Positions 48,116 through 58,155 of a stretch of 64,000 bases of DNA are shown here, piece after piece. Source of the stretch: Helianthus annuus (taxonomy: Eukaryota; Streptophyta; Magnoliopsida; Asterales; Asteraceae); assembly GCF_002127325.2 (NCBI RefSeq), contig NC_035441.2, positions 154,905,122-154,969,121 of the forward strand, in the 5' to 3' direction. The first letter of the stretch is position 1; each line of letters opens with the position of its first letter. Position numbers and translations under genes: made by a program. The notes beneath the pieces were generated by a model. The model ran no database searches. It saw only the letters and a program-made list of their open reading frames with translations, and had not been told where the DNA came from.

Positions 48116-48301
48116 GAGTAAACTGCAATTTTACCCCCTGGGGTTAGGGGTCATTGGCACCCTTACCCCCCCTAAGGAAATAATTGCAATTTTACCCCCC
48201 ACTGTTTGTTGTCGTAATCTTACCCCCTAAGCTCAATTTTGTTGACTGATCTGTTGACTTGGTGGTGAAATGACTATTTTACCCTTTTATTTTACCCCCC
48301 T

Positions 48302-49213
48302 GTGTTTTGTTTACTCTGTAATATTACCCCCTGCCACCACTGCCACCGCCATTCACCACCACAACCACCACTGCCACCTCCAGTCACCACCCTCAACCAC
48401 CACTGCCACCGCCATTCACCACCACAACCACCACTGCCATCTTCTTCCTCCCCCTCTCTCCCTCTCTCTAAAAAAAACCCACCACCCGCCTTTTACAAGC
48501 AAACTCTGTTTTGTTATCTTGTTCTTTCACTCTTTAATCTTTTTTTTTGTTTCTTGAACAATTTTTATTGGTATAGAAATGGCTGGACTGATGAAAAGAT
48601 TGTGACCCTTTTGAATGTTGTTCTTGGAGCACTTGTTTGGTTATTTATTTCTGTTTATTTGCACACGCTTGTTTCGAATTCGTCGACAGGATCAAGAAAA
48701 TACCCATCTGTGATAAGGGTGTGGTGGGTGTTTTTCTTTACAGTTTCTTGTTACTCCCTTGTAGTAGACTATGTTTACTACAAAAAAACCCATGATTTAG
48801 TTTCTATGTTGTTTGTCTCTGATTCTGTGTCTAGTTTCATGGGTTTGTTTCTTTGTTTTATGGGGTTGTCCTACAAAATAGAGGAAGAGTTCCAAAGTAA
48901 TAATCTTGAAGAACCGCTTTTGAGTTCTGGTGTCTCTAGAGGTGGAGTTGCATCAACTTATGAAAATGCAAGTTTCTATAGCTTGCTTACATTTTCTTGG
49001 ATGAACTCTGTAATTGCAAAAGGTAATAAAAAAACATTAGATCTTGAAGATGTTCCTCAGCTTGCAAAGATAGAAAGTGTGAAAGAAGTTTATCCTGTTT
49101 TGTTAAACAAAGTAGAGTATTTAAGCAATGGGGGTAATCAAATCACTGCGTTCGGTCTCACCAAAGCCTTATTGTACAACGTGTGGAAAGATGTGGCTAT
49201 CACAGGATTATGA
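48302..49213 (+). CDS. Chimeric ORF: TIR-derived lead plus ABCC (MRP-type) transporter N-terminal fragment
   Basis: The 303-codon frame opens within the terminal repeat (His/Pro-rich lead, about 80 residues). From about 48556 it continues as the TMD0/L0 part of a plant ABCC3-like transporter: RNGWTDEKIVTL, YPSVIRVWWVFFF, a hydrophobic stretch at YSLVVDYVYY, EEPLLSSGVSRG, SFYSLLTFSWMNSVIAKGN, KKTLDLEDVPQL, FGLTKALLYNVWKD. ABCC proteins are vacuolar or plasma-membrane pumps for glutathione conjugates and similar anions. Here only about 215 residues are kept; both nucleotide-binding domains and most membrane spans are missing, so it cannot pump. The frame has no stop inside the ABCC part, which suggests recent capture. 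Whether it is transcribed is unknown. Confidence 0.7.
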   Translation: MFCLLCNITPCHHCHRHSPPQPPLPPPVTTLNHHCHRHSPPQPPLPSSSSPSLPLSKKNPPPAFYKQTLFCYLVLSLFNLFFCFLNNFYWYRNGWTDEKIVTLLNVVLGALVWLFISVYLHTLVSNSSTGSRKYPSVIRVWWVFFFTVSCYSLVVDYVYYKKTHDLVSMLFVSDSVSSFMGLFLCFMGLSYKIEEEFQSNNLEEPLLSSGVSRGGVASTYENASFYSLLTFSWMNSVIAKGNKKTLDLEDVPQLAKIESVKEVYPVLLNKVEYLSNGGNQITAFGLTKALLYNVWKDVAITGL

Positions 49214-49316
49214 ATGGTTTGGTTGTATGTATGTGTATGATTGGGGGTTGGGGTGTGGAGATTATGAATGGTTTGGTTGTATGTATGTGTATGATTGGGG
49301 GCTGGGGTGTGGAGAC
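49206..49316. repeat. Tandem duplication, 55-bp unit, in the Pack-MULE
   Basis: Two nearly identical copies of a unit starting GATTATGAATGGTTTGGTTG and ending GGGGTGTGGA follow directly after the ABCC fragment. Confidence 0.9.
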
Positions 49317-50158
49317 GACGGTGGTGATTGTTGAAGATGAAGGCGGGTGGTGGGTTTTTTTTAGAGAGAGAGGGGGGGGGGGGAGGAAGAAGATGGCAGT
49401 GTTGGTTGTGGTGGTGAATGGCGGTGGCGGTGGTGGTTGAGGGTGGTGGCTGGAGGTGGCAGTGGTGGTGAATGGCAGTGGCAGTGGAGGTTGAATGAGC
49501 AAATCCCAAATTGCATATCCAAACTTCTTAGCAGACAATCATAAGCAGTTTGCATCTATCCAAACACTGCATATTTCTTATAACAAATTTGGAGTTCACG
49601 CTCACCAAATTTAGTTCTTATTTTTGCAACGATAGTGGCTTACGCAGGTTATGATAGAACCGGTGGGGCGGTGGCGGTGGTGGAGTTTGAAGAGTGGTGG
49701 TGGACGGTGGTGGAGGTGGATGTGGAGGTGGTAGGGGTGGGGGTGGGTGAAGAGGGGCGGTGGCTGGAGGTGGCAGTGGTGGTGAATGGCGGTGGCAGTG
49801 GTGGCAGGGGGTAATATCACAGAGTGCACAAAACACAGGGGGTAATATGAAAGGGCATTATAGTCATTTCAACTTATAGTCAACAGATTAGTCAACAAAT
49901 TTGAGGCCGGGGGGGGGGGGTAAGGTTGCAACATAACAGCCAACAGTGGGGGGTAAAATTGCAATTATTTCCTTAGGGGGTAAGGGTGCCAATGACCCCT
50001 AACCTCAGGGGGTAAAATTGTAGTTTACTCTAAATAATAATAATAATAATAAAAATATAATTTTAAATAAAAATTAGATAAGAATAAATATTTGTTTTCC
50101 TATAAATAATTTTTAAACAAAAATTTAGATAAAGATAAACGTTTGTTTTTTTATATAA

Positions 50159-50480
50159 CTAGTATTAAGCCCCCCCTCCTCCCTCGTATTGTGATGGGGG
50201 CGTAAAACCATGTCAAGTAGCACTAATGTCATACCACCGTCAGTGATCACCAACACCGGAAAAGCCTATATAAAAAACGGAAAAAATAAAATCGAACGAA
50301 AAGTAGACGTAAAAACGTTGAACTACTCACTTGGAACGTAAAACATACAAAATATAACTAAGCTGATCCACGACCCTTGCGTTGCGACGAGGCCCTTAAG
50401 CAGGGATAATTAGGCATAAAAGCGTTGAGCCGCACACACGTTGTGGCGTTTTAAGTTGCAAAATTTAGATCAAAATTGTA
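50159..50480 (-). mobile_element. Possible Helitron 3' end, minus strand
   Basis: Read on the minus strand: GCCCCC..GGGGGGC stem with a long loop, TTAATA, then CTAG (50162-50159) followed by T. The neighbouring words (GTTGCGACGAG, CGTAAAA, GTTGAACTAC) match the repeats at 47345-47830, so both may be of one family. The 5' end was not found. Confidence 0.4.
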
Positions 50481-50506
50481 GAAGATGAAATGTATGAGAG
50501 ACCAAA

Positions 50507-50965
50507 GTTAAAAGTGAAAAAGTATTTGAGTTAAATTATAAAAGATGTAAAAGTGTTGAGGTTAAAAGTAAAAAAAAATAAAAAATAACTAACAATAAAA
50601 ATAAAAAATAAAAAATAACTCAAATACTTTTTAACAATGCATCAAATAGATCAAATAGTTGTATGAAAGCTTCAAGTATTTATACCAAGTTGAATAGTAA
50701 AAGCAAGACACATGAAGTATTTGCAAATTAATATAGAGGTTAATTAAAAGTGAAAAAGTATTAGAGTTAAATTATAAAAAATGTAAAAGTGTTGAGGTTA
50801 AAAGTAAAAAAAAAAAACTAACAATAAAAATAAAAAATAACAAATAACTCAAATACTTTTTAACAATGCTTCAAATAGTTGTATGAAAGCTTCAAATATT
50901 TATACCAAGTTGAATAGTAAAAGCAAGACACATGAAGTATTTGCAAATTAATATAGAGGTTAATC
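50507..50965. repeat. Tandem duplication, unit about 225-235 bp
   Basis: Two head-to-tail copies (about 50509-50743 and 50744-50965) begin TAAAAGTGAAAAAGTATT and end TTAATATAGAGGTTAAT; the second has a small internal deletion (one of the ATCAAATAG units). Confidence 0.85.
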
Positions 50966-50993
50966 ATAAAGTTATATTCCGAGTATTATGAGT

Positions 50994-51020
50994 ATATATA
51001 TATATATATATATATATATA
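50994..51020. repeat. (AT)n microsatellite
   Basis: A pure AT dinucleotide run. Confidence 0.95.
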
Positions 51021-51139
51021 CTTTGGAGTTCCGTGATTGAAATTATGGTAAATTAGTAATCAAAGGTTCCCGTTTGATATATACTTAATAATTGTATTAT
51101 TGATCTAGGTCCGGGGCATATGCTTCTATCAAATTATAA

Positions 51140-51455
51140 GGCAGCGTTCGTTTCATGGAATGGAATGGAATGGAATTAGGAAGTTTTTCTTTGTAAAATT
51201 GATCTTGGGTGGGGGAGGGAGGAATTTGAAATCCTATGAATTTCTTTAATCAATGAAATTTGTGACTATTTCAACATTCCATTCCATTCCTTCATTAAAG
51301 TGAAGGATTTCTAAGGAATGTTGAAATAGTCTCAAATTTCATTGATTAAAGAAATTCATGGGATTTCAAATTCCTCTCTCCCCCAACCAAGATCAATTTT
51401 ACAAAGAAAAACTTCCTAATTCCATTCCATTCCATTCCATGAAACGAACGCTACC
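51140..51455. mobile_element. Tourist-like MITE, 316 bp, full-length hairpin
   Basis: The whole element is an almost perfect inverted repeat folded around about 51295. The ends are GG(C/T)AGCGTTCGTTTC with ATGGAATGGAATGGAAT next to them. A 3-bp TSD TAA lies at 51137-51139 and 51456-51458, pointing to PIF/Harbinger. A transcript would form one long stem. Confidence 0.85.
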
Positions 51456-51458
51456 TAA

Positions 51459-53294
51459 GTGTTTTTAGACGCATCGCTATAATAGTTTGGACACACCATT
51501 ATAGTCGCACAATTCTTTCAAATGTCAAATCTAGACAACTTAGTTTCATATTTGTAACGTTAGGCGTACTGTTATAATTGGTTTAAACTCATCATTTATC
51601 GCACATTGCATCAACATTTAGAAAGAACTTCATTTTTAAATATAACAATTCTATACTTCATTCAAAGAAAATTTAATTCTAGATTTTACGGTATAATTCA
51701 TATAGAATGATGAAATATATAAAAACGTGGGGATCGATCTTCACCTTTTTGTACCGTAAACTCTCTTGAATAAAAATTTGAAACGAGTGTTTTATAAATT
51801 AAATAAATAAATAAGCATGGAGGTGCATAAAACTAATTAAAAACATTATATCTCATAATTTGAATGTATCATAAAAACGGGATTCAACCCCATGTAATAC
51901 ATGTGTTTTTAGCCTAATAATAAATAAAAAAGCAAAGTAAAATGTTATAATAAGTAAATAGGGCATCAAAATTAATTTTTAAAAGATAAATTTTGACGAC
52001 TGTATGTGTAAACATATGACATTATATTTTGTTCAACACATGCAACACATATTTTTTTTATAAATATATCTTTTTATTATTTATTATATAAAATTATATT
52101 TATACAATACGTATAATACACAAGATTCTAACCTAGTTAATATACAAACAAAAACAAACTAATTTAGGCTTCTTCAAATTCATAAAAAAAAAAATAATTA
52201 CTGGAAGAAGAAATTATAGGTGACTCGCCTTGTATACAGCTTTATTTCTTGAATTTTATTTATTTTGTTGCTTTCTACGGGGTTTTTAGTATAATTATGA
52301 GAAAACGTCATAGAATAGTAACCAAGTTTTAAAAGTGTTCTAATTATGTCATTCGTATCGTTTTTGTCCCAATTAAATAAGTTAACATTCAAATCGAGCC
52401 ATGTCCTTTTTTTCACGTGTCAATTATGCTGGGGTCTGATTATTTTAATATATGAAATTATATTTATTAAAATTAAAAACACTTTAATTACATTAAAAAT
52501 TAAAAAAAACAAGTTAAAATCCACGTCATCACTCGACGTTAGCATCAAATGAAAGGGAAAAAATAATCAAAAATTCACATAGCGATGGTTACCTATGAAA
52601 TGGATGAAAAACCCCTTAATTTTAATGAAATATGAATGTTGAGTGATCTGATTGGAACACTTTCGGAACTTGAGTGATCTAATTGAAACACTTTTAAAAC
52701 TTGTTTACTATTATACAAAGTTACCAATTTTACATTAGAAGTTGAGTGTGAGTATATGTTAAATGTGTGTTAGTGTCTTCAGTGTATTATATGTGGTATA
52801 TAAATAATTTATAAGATTTCTAAAAATATGTGTGTCTCGTGTACGAGAATCAGCGCGCTTTGCGCCTCGGCTCGGGACCCTATCCTTTGGTTTATCGGAC
52901 ACTGAAGTTAGTGTTGGGTTTTACCGATTGCAACCGCAACAATGCTGTTTTTCTAAAATAAGGCTTATCAAAACGGATTTACGCAATCGAATGGTGAGGT
53001 GTATTTGAACATTGAGCAATGCTCTAATTTGTGCGGTTGAAAGAGAAACTTCTGATAAAGTAAAAGAAGAGGATGTAAGGGCTCGATTTTAAGCTTTCAA
53101 TAACCGGAGAGTAGAAATCAATTAGGTATGTGTTTAAATTTATTTATTATCGTGTTTCTATTTCTGTTTCATTTACATTGCATGAAGAATGGTAAAAAAA
53201 AATGTAACCTTACACATGAAATTTTGGTCTAGATCCCTACACGCATGATTAACACAAAGACCACTATTTATTTTTATTCAAATACATAGACCTG
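51459..53294. other. AT-rich gene-free stretch
   Basis: Small frames (for example 52198-52552 on either strand) lack domains and are rich in Lys/Ile/Asn codons. A GCGCGCTTTGCGCC hairpin lies at 52852-52866. Region 53030-53160 has a moderately GC-richer leader-like piece but no usable frame. Confidence 0.4.
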
Positions 53295-53776
53295 TTACAC
53301 ATTACGTTGATCACGATTACATAAGGTTTGACACCATTGAAAGCCTGGCACACAATATATATGTGGTTGTAGGCAACAATAACAAATTTTGAACTGTCCA
53401 CAAGGGATCCTGGGGAAACAGATAGCAAACTTACTGCTATCATGATCCGTATGACTTATAGATGTGGATTGACTTATGTTATGAAAATCGAGATTTCTTG
53501 ATGCAAGATCCAATGTTTTGTCATCCTCGGTGTTGTTCCCATCAATACCTATGCGTAAAGCATCTCGAATTAATGTAATATATAGAGTATATAATCAATA
53601 AGGGTTTATATATAAAAGATGGTAAATTATATTCATATGATGGATTACAATTTGTATAAAATTATGATCGATGCATAGGTGCATAAGTTTCAAAGAATTA
53701 CGAGATGGAGCAACTTACATAAGGCAAAGAGACTTAAAACAATAATCAAAAGTAGACTTTGGTTGTTGATCAACAT
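53295..53776 (-). CDS. Secreted cysteine-rich peptide, ESF1/MEG-like, two exons
   Basis: Exon 1 is 53776..53719 and exon 2 is 53548..53295, separated by a 170-bp intron with the consensus donor GTAAGT and acceptor ATAG. The joined frame gives 103 residues. Residues 1-20 (MLINNQSLLLIIVLSLFALC) form a clear signal peptide; the split cysteine codon is restored at the junction. A Ser/Asp/His-rich propeptide-like part follows, then a compact C-terminal domain of about 40 residues with eight cysteines in the pattern C-x5-C-x5-C-x-CC-x6-C-x6-C-x3-C (AICFPRIPC, KICYCC, WCQTLC). The intron position behind the signal peptide and the CxCC core fit the EMBRYO SURROUNDING FACTOR 1/MEG peptide family, which act as maternal or endosperm signals in seeds. 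A defensin-like peptide of another class is possible. No lesion is seen. Confidence 0.72.
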
Positions 53777-53830
53777 CTTAACTTGTTTTTAAAGGTCGAG
53801 GTTATTCTAAGAGTTATGATATGAAGAACC

Positions 53831-53838
53831 CATTTATA
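53831..53838 (-). promoter_or_regulatory. TATA box of the cysteine-rich peptide gene
   Basis: TATAAATG on the minus strand lies 55-62 bp upstream of the ATG at 53776, a fitting distance for transcription starting about 30 bp before the start codon. Confidence 0.5.
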
Positions 53839-54861
53839 TTAGAAAGTTTTGGGTTATAATAAAAATAAAAGAAAAGATCTTCAAAAAATACCCTTTTAAG
53901 TATACCAATAAAAATAAAAGAAAAGATCTTCAAAAAAATACCCTTTTTAACTATACTTTTAACCTTTTATAATTACACAATTAATTCTTTTGTTGGCTTG
54001 CATTAATTAGTTATTTAACCTTTTATAATTACGCATTAATTAATTATTTAACCTCTAATAATTACGCACTTAATTCTTTTGTTGGCTTGCGTTAATTAAT
54101 TATAATATATTTTTTTTGAATGATAAATTTCTTTTATTACCTGCTGTCTATGAGACTTGAATCCAAGATCTCTTCCTCTTCCAAAGTGTTTAAAGGTTTT
54201 GTCTTTGTCAATGGATCACCACTCCATTAATTATAATATATTATTACATATTTTTGAAAGATAAATTTTACATACTCCTTCCTGAATTACACAAAATAAA
54301 TGCTAGTCTACTCTTTAATTGTGACTGTTACCACTAAAAGACAAAAACTTCTAATAAGTGAGCTAGCTCACATTAGTATATTATCACATTTTTGAATAGT
54401 ATATATTTCTTGTGATGAAATATATGATATCACATGTCGCTAAATATAGTATATTGTAATGTAATGTAATGTAGGGATGGGTAAAATAGGAATCACCTTT
54501 AGATGCGAGAATTGTTTAAGTTTGATTTGTCTTATAGTGATTTTATTGATTAAAAAAGAATAAATAGTACAACAAGGGTATTTCGGAAAATACTATTTAT
54601 GTCAACTTGTCAAACTGACAATCAAACATATCATAGACTACATAACTCTTCATGTCAATATTAATTACGTTTATATATTTAAAAAAAGAATTAATTATAA
54701 CACATGATTTTAATACAAAAAATTACACTACATGTATAAAAAGAAAGCGTCTTCAATCTCTGATCTTGATCTTCATTTTTTGTTCGTTATCCTCGTCACT
54801 TGAATGTAAAAGTCCTAACACCTATGAAAATCAAGAAAAGACAGAGCATTTACATTCCACA
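53839..54861. other. Upstream AT-rich stretch with dispersed repeats
   Basis: At 53865-53950 a unit of about 55 bp (AATAAAAATAAAAGAAAAGATC..CAAAAAATACCCTTTT) occurs twice. At 53955-54100 the words CTTTTATAATTACGCA and TTAATTCTTTTGTTGGCTTGC repeat. At 54110-54230 lies the second copy of the interspersed repeat also seen at 4385-4520. No gene is seen. Confidence 0.45.
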
Positions 54862-55500
54862 AACGTTTAGAGGAGCTCGAGCCGGTGATCAGGGGCGTAA
54901 AAAATACCTTTTTATCGTGTGTAATAAAAAAACATTTTTTTACGTTCGACCGCATGCGTGAATTTTTTTTACATTCGACACCGTACGTGATTTTTTTACA
55001 TTCGACAACGTACGAGAAACAATTTTTCAAACGTATGTAAAAAGTAAACATTTACGCGTGCCTTTTTTATATACGTTTTGATAAATAGATTTACGCGTGA
55101 CGTTTAGAAGAGCTCGGACTGACGATCAGGGCCGTAAAAAACATTTTTTTTTCATTCGACACCGTGCGCAAAAAAATATATTTTACATTCGACAACTTAC
55201 ATAAAACATATTTCAAACGTACGGAAAAACTATTTACGCCTTCCGTTTTTACATACGTTTGAAAATTAGATTTACGCGTGACGTTTAGAGGAGCTCCTGT
55301 CGGTGATTAGAGGGGTAAAAAACTTTTTTTACACACGTTGTCAAAACATTTATTTATTTTTTTTACATAATGGTATTCGCATACTCAATTCGTGTAAATT
55401 TTTATGCACGTTGTCAAACTTTTTTTACGCAGTTGTCAAAAAAATTTTTACGCACCTTGTCATAACTATTTTACGTACGTTGTCGAATGTTTTTTTAAGT
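54862..55500. repeat. Three degenerate tandem units of about 180-230 bp
   Basis: Each unit opens with ACGTTTAGA(G/A)GAGCTC (54862, 55100, 55279), then a GGTGATCAGGGGCGTAAAAAA-like stretch, then T-runs alternating with ACATTCGACA.CGTACG or CACGTTGTCAAA words. The units differ by many substitutions. They may be satellite-like or the subterminal array of an unknown element. Confidence 0.7.
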
Positions 55501-56217
55501 TGTAGTGCAAAGTCATCAAACGTTAACAATTGCAATAGAAATTCTCAATAAACATATAAAACAAATATAGCTTGTATTTTATAAAGAACATTACGTCAGA
55601 ATTAGGGAAAATAGAGCAAAAAGAAATAGATATCATTTTCGATAATTTTGTATTTTATAATAAGCATATAAGACGTAGCTTGCATTTTATAAAGAACATT
55701 ATGTCATAATTAGGGAAAATAAAGCAAAAAAGAAATACAAATCATTTTTGATATTTTAGCATTTTCTAAATTACGTAACACTTTCGGTGTTTGAATTTAA
55801 AACCAAAGATATTTTTTCTCAATTTTAAATATAAAAAGTATAAAAGAGATGAAATGGGAGAGATATTGTTATGTCAGACAAATAAATGATGATGTGATGT
55901 GTTTTAGAGATAAGAGAGAGAAGATGTGACATTGAGAGAAAAAGACTAAAATACCCTTTTAAATTAAATTGATTATAGGTGATGTGTTAAAATTTTATTA
56001 GATAGGAGGAGTTCTCATGGTTCTCGCAACTGGTAACAGTTCCTCCTTGAACTGAATCCTTGTAACGTATACCAGATTTAAATTAAAGATATGTTGAGAC
56101 TGAGTACGACTTGATTATGAGTTATGATCGAGTATAGCTTTGCATTTAATTGGTTTTGACGTCATTTGATTTCACGAATTAATATTTTATTTAATTGGGT
56201 TCTATATCAGGTTTAGG
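55501..56217. other. AT-rich stretch with a short direct repeat
   Basis: A block near 55568-55640 (CTTG.ATTTTATAAAGAACATTA.GTCA.AATTAGGGAAAATA) recurs at 55677-55750. Near 56006-56040 GTTCTCATGGTTCTCGCAACTGG resembles 63789-63815 and seems to be a MITE end. No gene is seen. Confidence 0.4.
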
Positions 56218-57135
56218 ATCCTGTAAAAAAATGAAATTTGTGAGAAGGATAAGAAAGAATATGATGATGACACATGTCATTATTTAATTTATTAGATAAG
56301 GGTAATTAAGTAACTTAATAAAAAAACCTAATTAAAGATAAAGATTATGTCGTAACCATGTTTTGGAGTTATTTTAGGAATTCAAATATTTTTTTTATCT
56401 TGTTTTCTATGGTGTTTGTTTAGGAATTCAAACAAATTATGGTGTCTTCTTTTTTATGGTGTGACTGTACACATTATATGAGATTTAATAAGATTTATGG
56501 TTTTTTTTTGTAAAAGGAAAAAGTTAGCTCGTTGAATTTAATGATATTTTTTTATTGCTAATGGAATGGTGTCTTTGTATACTTGTATAGTGTCTTGTTT
56601 TCTATTGTGTTTTTTAGTTTCATGGCGTTTCCGTATAAGAAAATGGTAGTTTGCTGAATTCAATGGTATTTGCAATGTTATGGTGTCTTATATATGTTAT
56701 GGTGTTTTACTGTAAAACACAACGCCTTGAATCACAATACAATTAAAACATCATTGTATAAACATAGACAAAAAACCATGGACTAAAACATCGATCGAAA
56801 CGTAATTTTTTTCTCTATATAAGTAGAGCAATATGGTACTCATATTAAAGATAAAAAACACTCGTTATTATGATGTATTTTTTTTTTTAAAAAAAGTTAC
56901 GTACAAAAAGTTACGGACGTTTAAAAAAGACGGAGGGAACTTTCATGTGCATTGCTGCTGGTTTATGAATTTAAAAATGTTAATTTTACCTGTATATCTT
57001 TAATCTAGAAAATTAATTATTTTAATTGTAACACTATTTACAATTTTGTCATTATAATCTCAACCATTAGATTATAGATCAAAGAGTGTAGATTCCTTCC
57101 TACTCTTCTCACAAAACACATCCTTTTTACAATAA
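56218..57135. mobile_element. Possible TIR element, about 0.9 kb
   Basis: The left TTTGTGAGAAGGATAAGAAAGAAT and the reverse complement of 57080-57125 (TTTGTGAGAAGAGTAGGAAGGAAT) agree, so the stretch may be a MULE-type MITE. The interior has repeated ATGGTGTCTT words (56455-56710). No TSD was established. Confidence 0.35.
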
Positions 57136-57139
57136 CCCT

Positions 57140-57141
57140 AC

Positions 57142-57190
<49 letters not shown>
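57140..57190. repeat. (CA)n then (TA)n microsatellite
   Basis: A CACACA run passes into TATATA directly before the presumed Tat LTR. Confidence 0.9.
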
Positions 57191-58083
57191 GAAGGGGTAT
57201 GGTTCCAAAAAGCCGCGCAGACCTTCATTCAGGTCGCGCGCAGGACCATACTCCTTATTCATCAAATTGCTTACAGCCGACCTCGCGCAGGTTACGTCAT
57301 CATGTATTGATCTCGCGCGAAGTCTCAACAAGAGAAAGCACCACATTCAACACTTAGCATTCTGAATAAGAGCCTTCAACCACCCATACCCTGTGCGGGC
57401 TAGTAACGTGTTCTGCAAGGGCCGCGCAGGGCTACGGCACAGGGCTACTTCAGAAGGCACACAAGGTACAAGTGGCAGAAGAAAAGGGCCAATCCGTGTC
57501 CTCCAGGCTCTGCTCAATCGTGCTCCACGATCGTCTGACGTACAGGAGACAGAAAGTACTGAAGGACGCCTACGTGGCACCAATCACAGGGCAGAAACAC
57601 CTGCCCCACGATCTCCACTTACCTGCTGATGGCAGAGGGACAACAAGGCCGAAAACAGTGACACGTGGCTCCACTCATGGTGCGCCAGCACCAGAGAACT
57701 TCTAGAAGCCACTAACGGTCGACGCCAGTGAGACAAGGAGCATATCCTCTAACTTGTCGCCTTCCGGCCCAAGGCCTATCAGCCCAACTCCTCTTACACC
57801 TCTCCGGCTATAAATAAGAACCTCCATACACAGGTTGATTCATTCTATTCTCTCTACTCTCACTCTTTACTTACATTTTCCTCCTAAAAAACAGTCGCTT
57901 ATTCTCACGCCGGAGTCTGGTTAAGAGGGAAACCCCCATATTCCCCTCTTAACGAGCTAACGGTGTTCTGTTTTGCAGGATTATCAGATCATTAGGGAGC
58001 TCAGAAAGTGACAAGAAGATTAACCCTTATGGTAGAAACATAAACCAAACTAATCACCCCAAAATTAGTTCTGTGTTTCTTCA
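57190..58083 (+). repeat. Putative 5' LTR of the Tat-type element
   Basis: It starts TGAAGGGGTATGG and ends TTCTTCA just before the PBS (TG..CA). A TATA box TATAAATA lies at 57809-57816, followed by a CT-rich leader. Without the other LTR the left end cannot be verified. Confidence 0.5.
57809..57816 (+). promoter_or_regulatory. TATA box in the Tat LTR
   Basis: TATAAATA in a GC-rich setting, upstream of a CT-rich leader, within the LTR. Confidence 0.55.
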
Positions 58084-58084
58084 T

Positions 58085-58099
58085 TGGCGCCCACCGAGT
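58085..58099 (+). other. Primer binding site of the Tat-type element
   Basis: TGGCGCCCACCGAGT lies one base behind the LTR end. The TGGCGCC start is common to PBSs of Tat/Athila-type elements. The tRNA was not determined. Confidence 0.6.
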
Positions 58100-58155
58100 T
58101 TATAATCACTTTCATCTTCTTTTTCTGAGTTTTCTAAGTCATTTTTCCTTCGATC

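Larger units (their letters stand above)
48116..50030 (+). mobile_element. Pack-MULE, 1915 bp, carrying an ABCC transporter fragment
   Basis: The ends GAGTAAACTGCAATTTTACC and GAGTAAACTACAATTTTACC (inverted) are flanked by an exact 9-bp TSD TAAATAATA (48107-48115 and 50031-50039), diagnostic of MULEs. Long subterminal arms of CCACCACTGCCACC type extend the inverted repeat to about 370 bp on the left; on the right they are split by an extra segment (about 49493-49660). No transposase is present; the payload is the first-exon region of an ABCC transporter. Confidence 0.88.

Noticed and set aside
49138..49836. Minus-strand His/Pro/Thr-rich frames
   Set aside because: They are reverse reading of the CCACCACTGCC-type subterminal repeats of the Pack-MULE; no domain and no independent start context.
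57347..57705. Frames in the Tat LTR on both strands
   Set aside because: GC-rich LTR DNA stays open by composition; no recognisable protein and different frames overlap.
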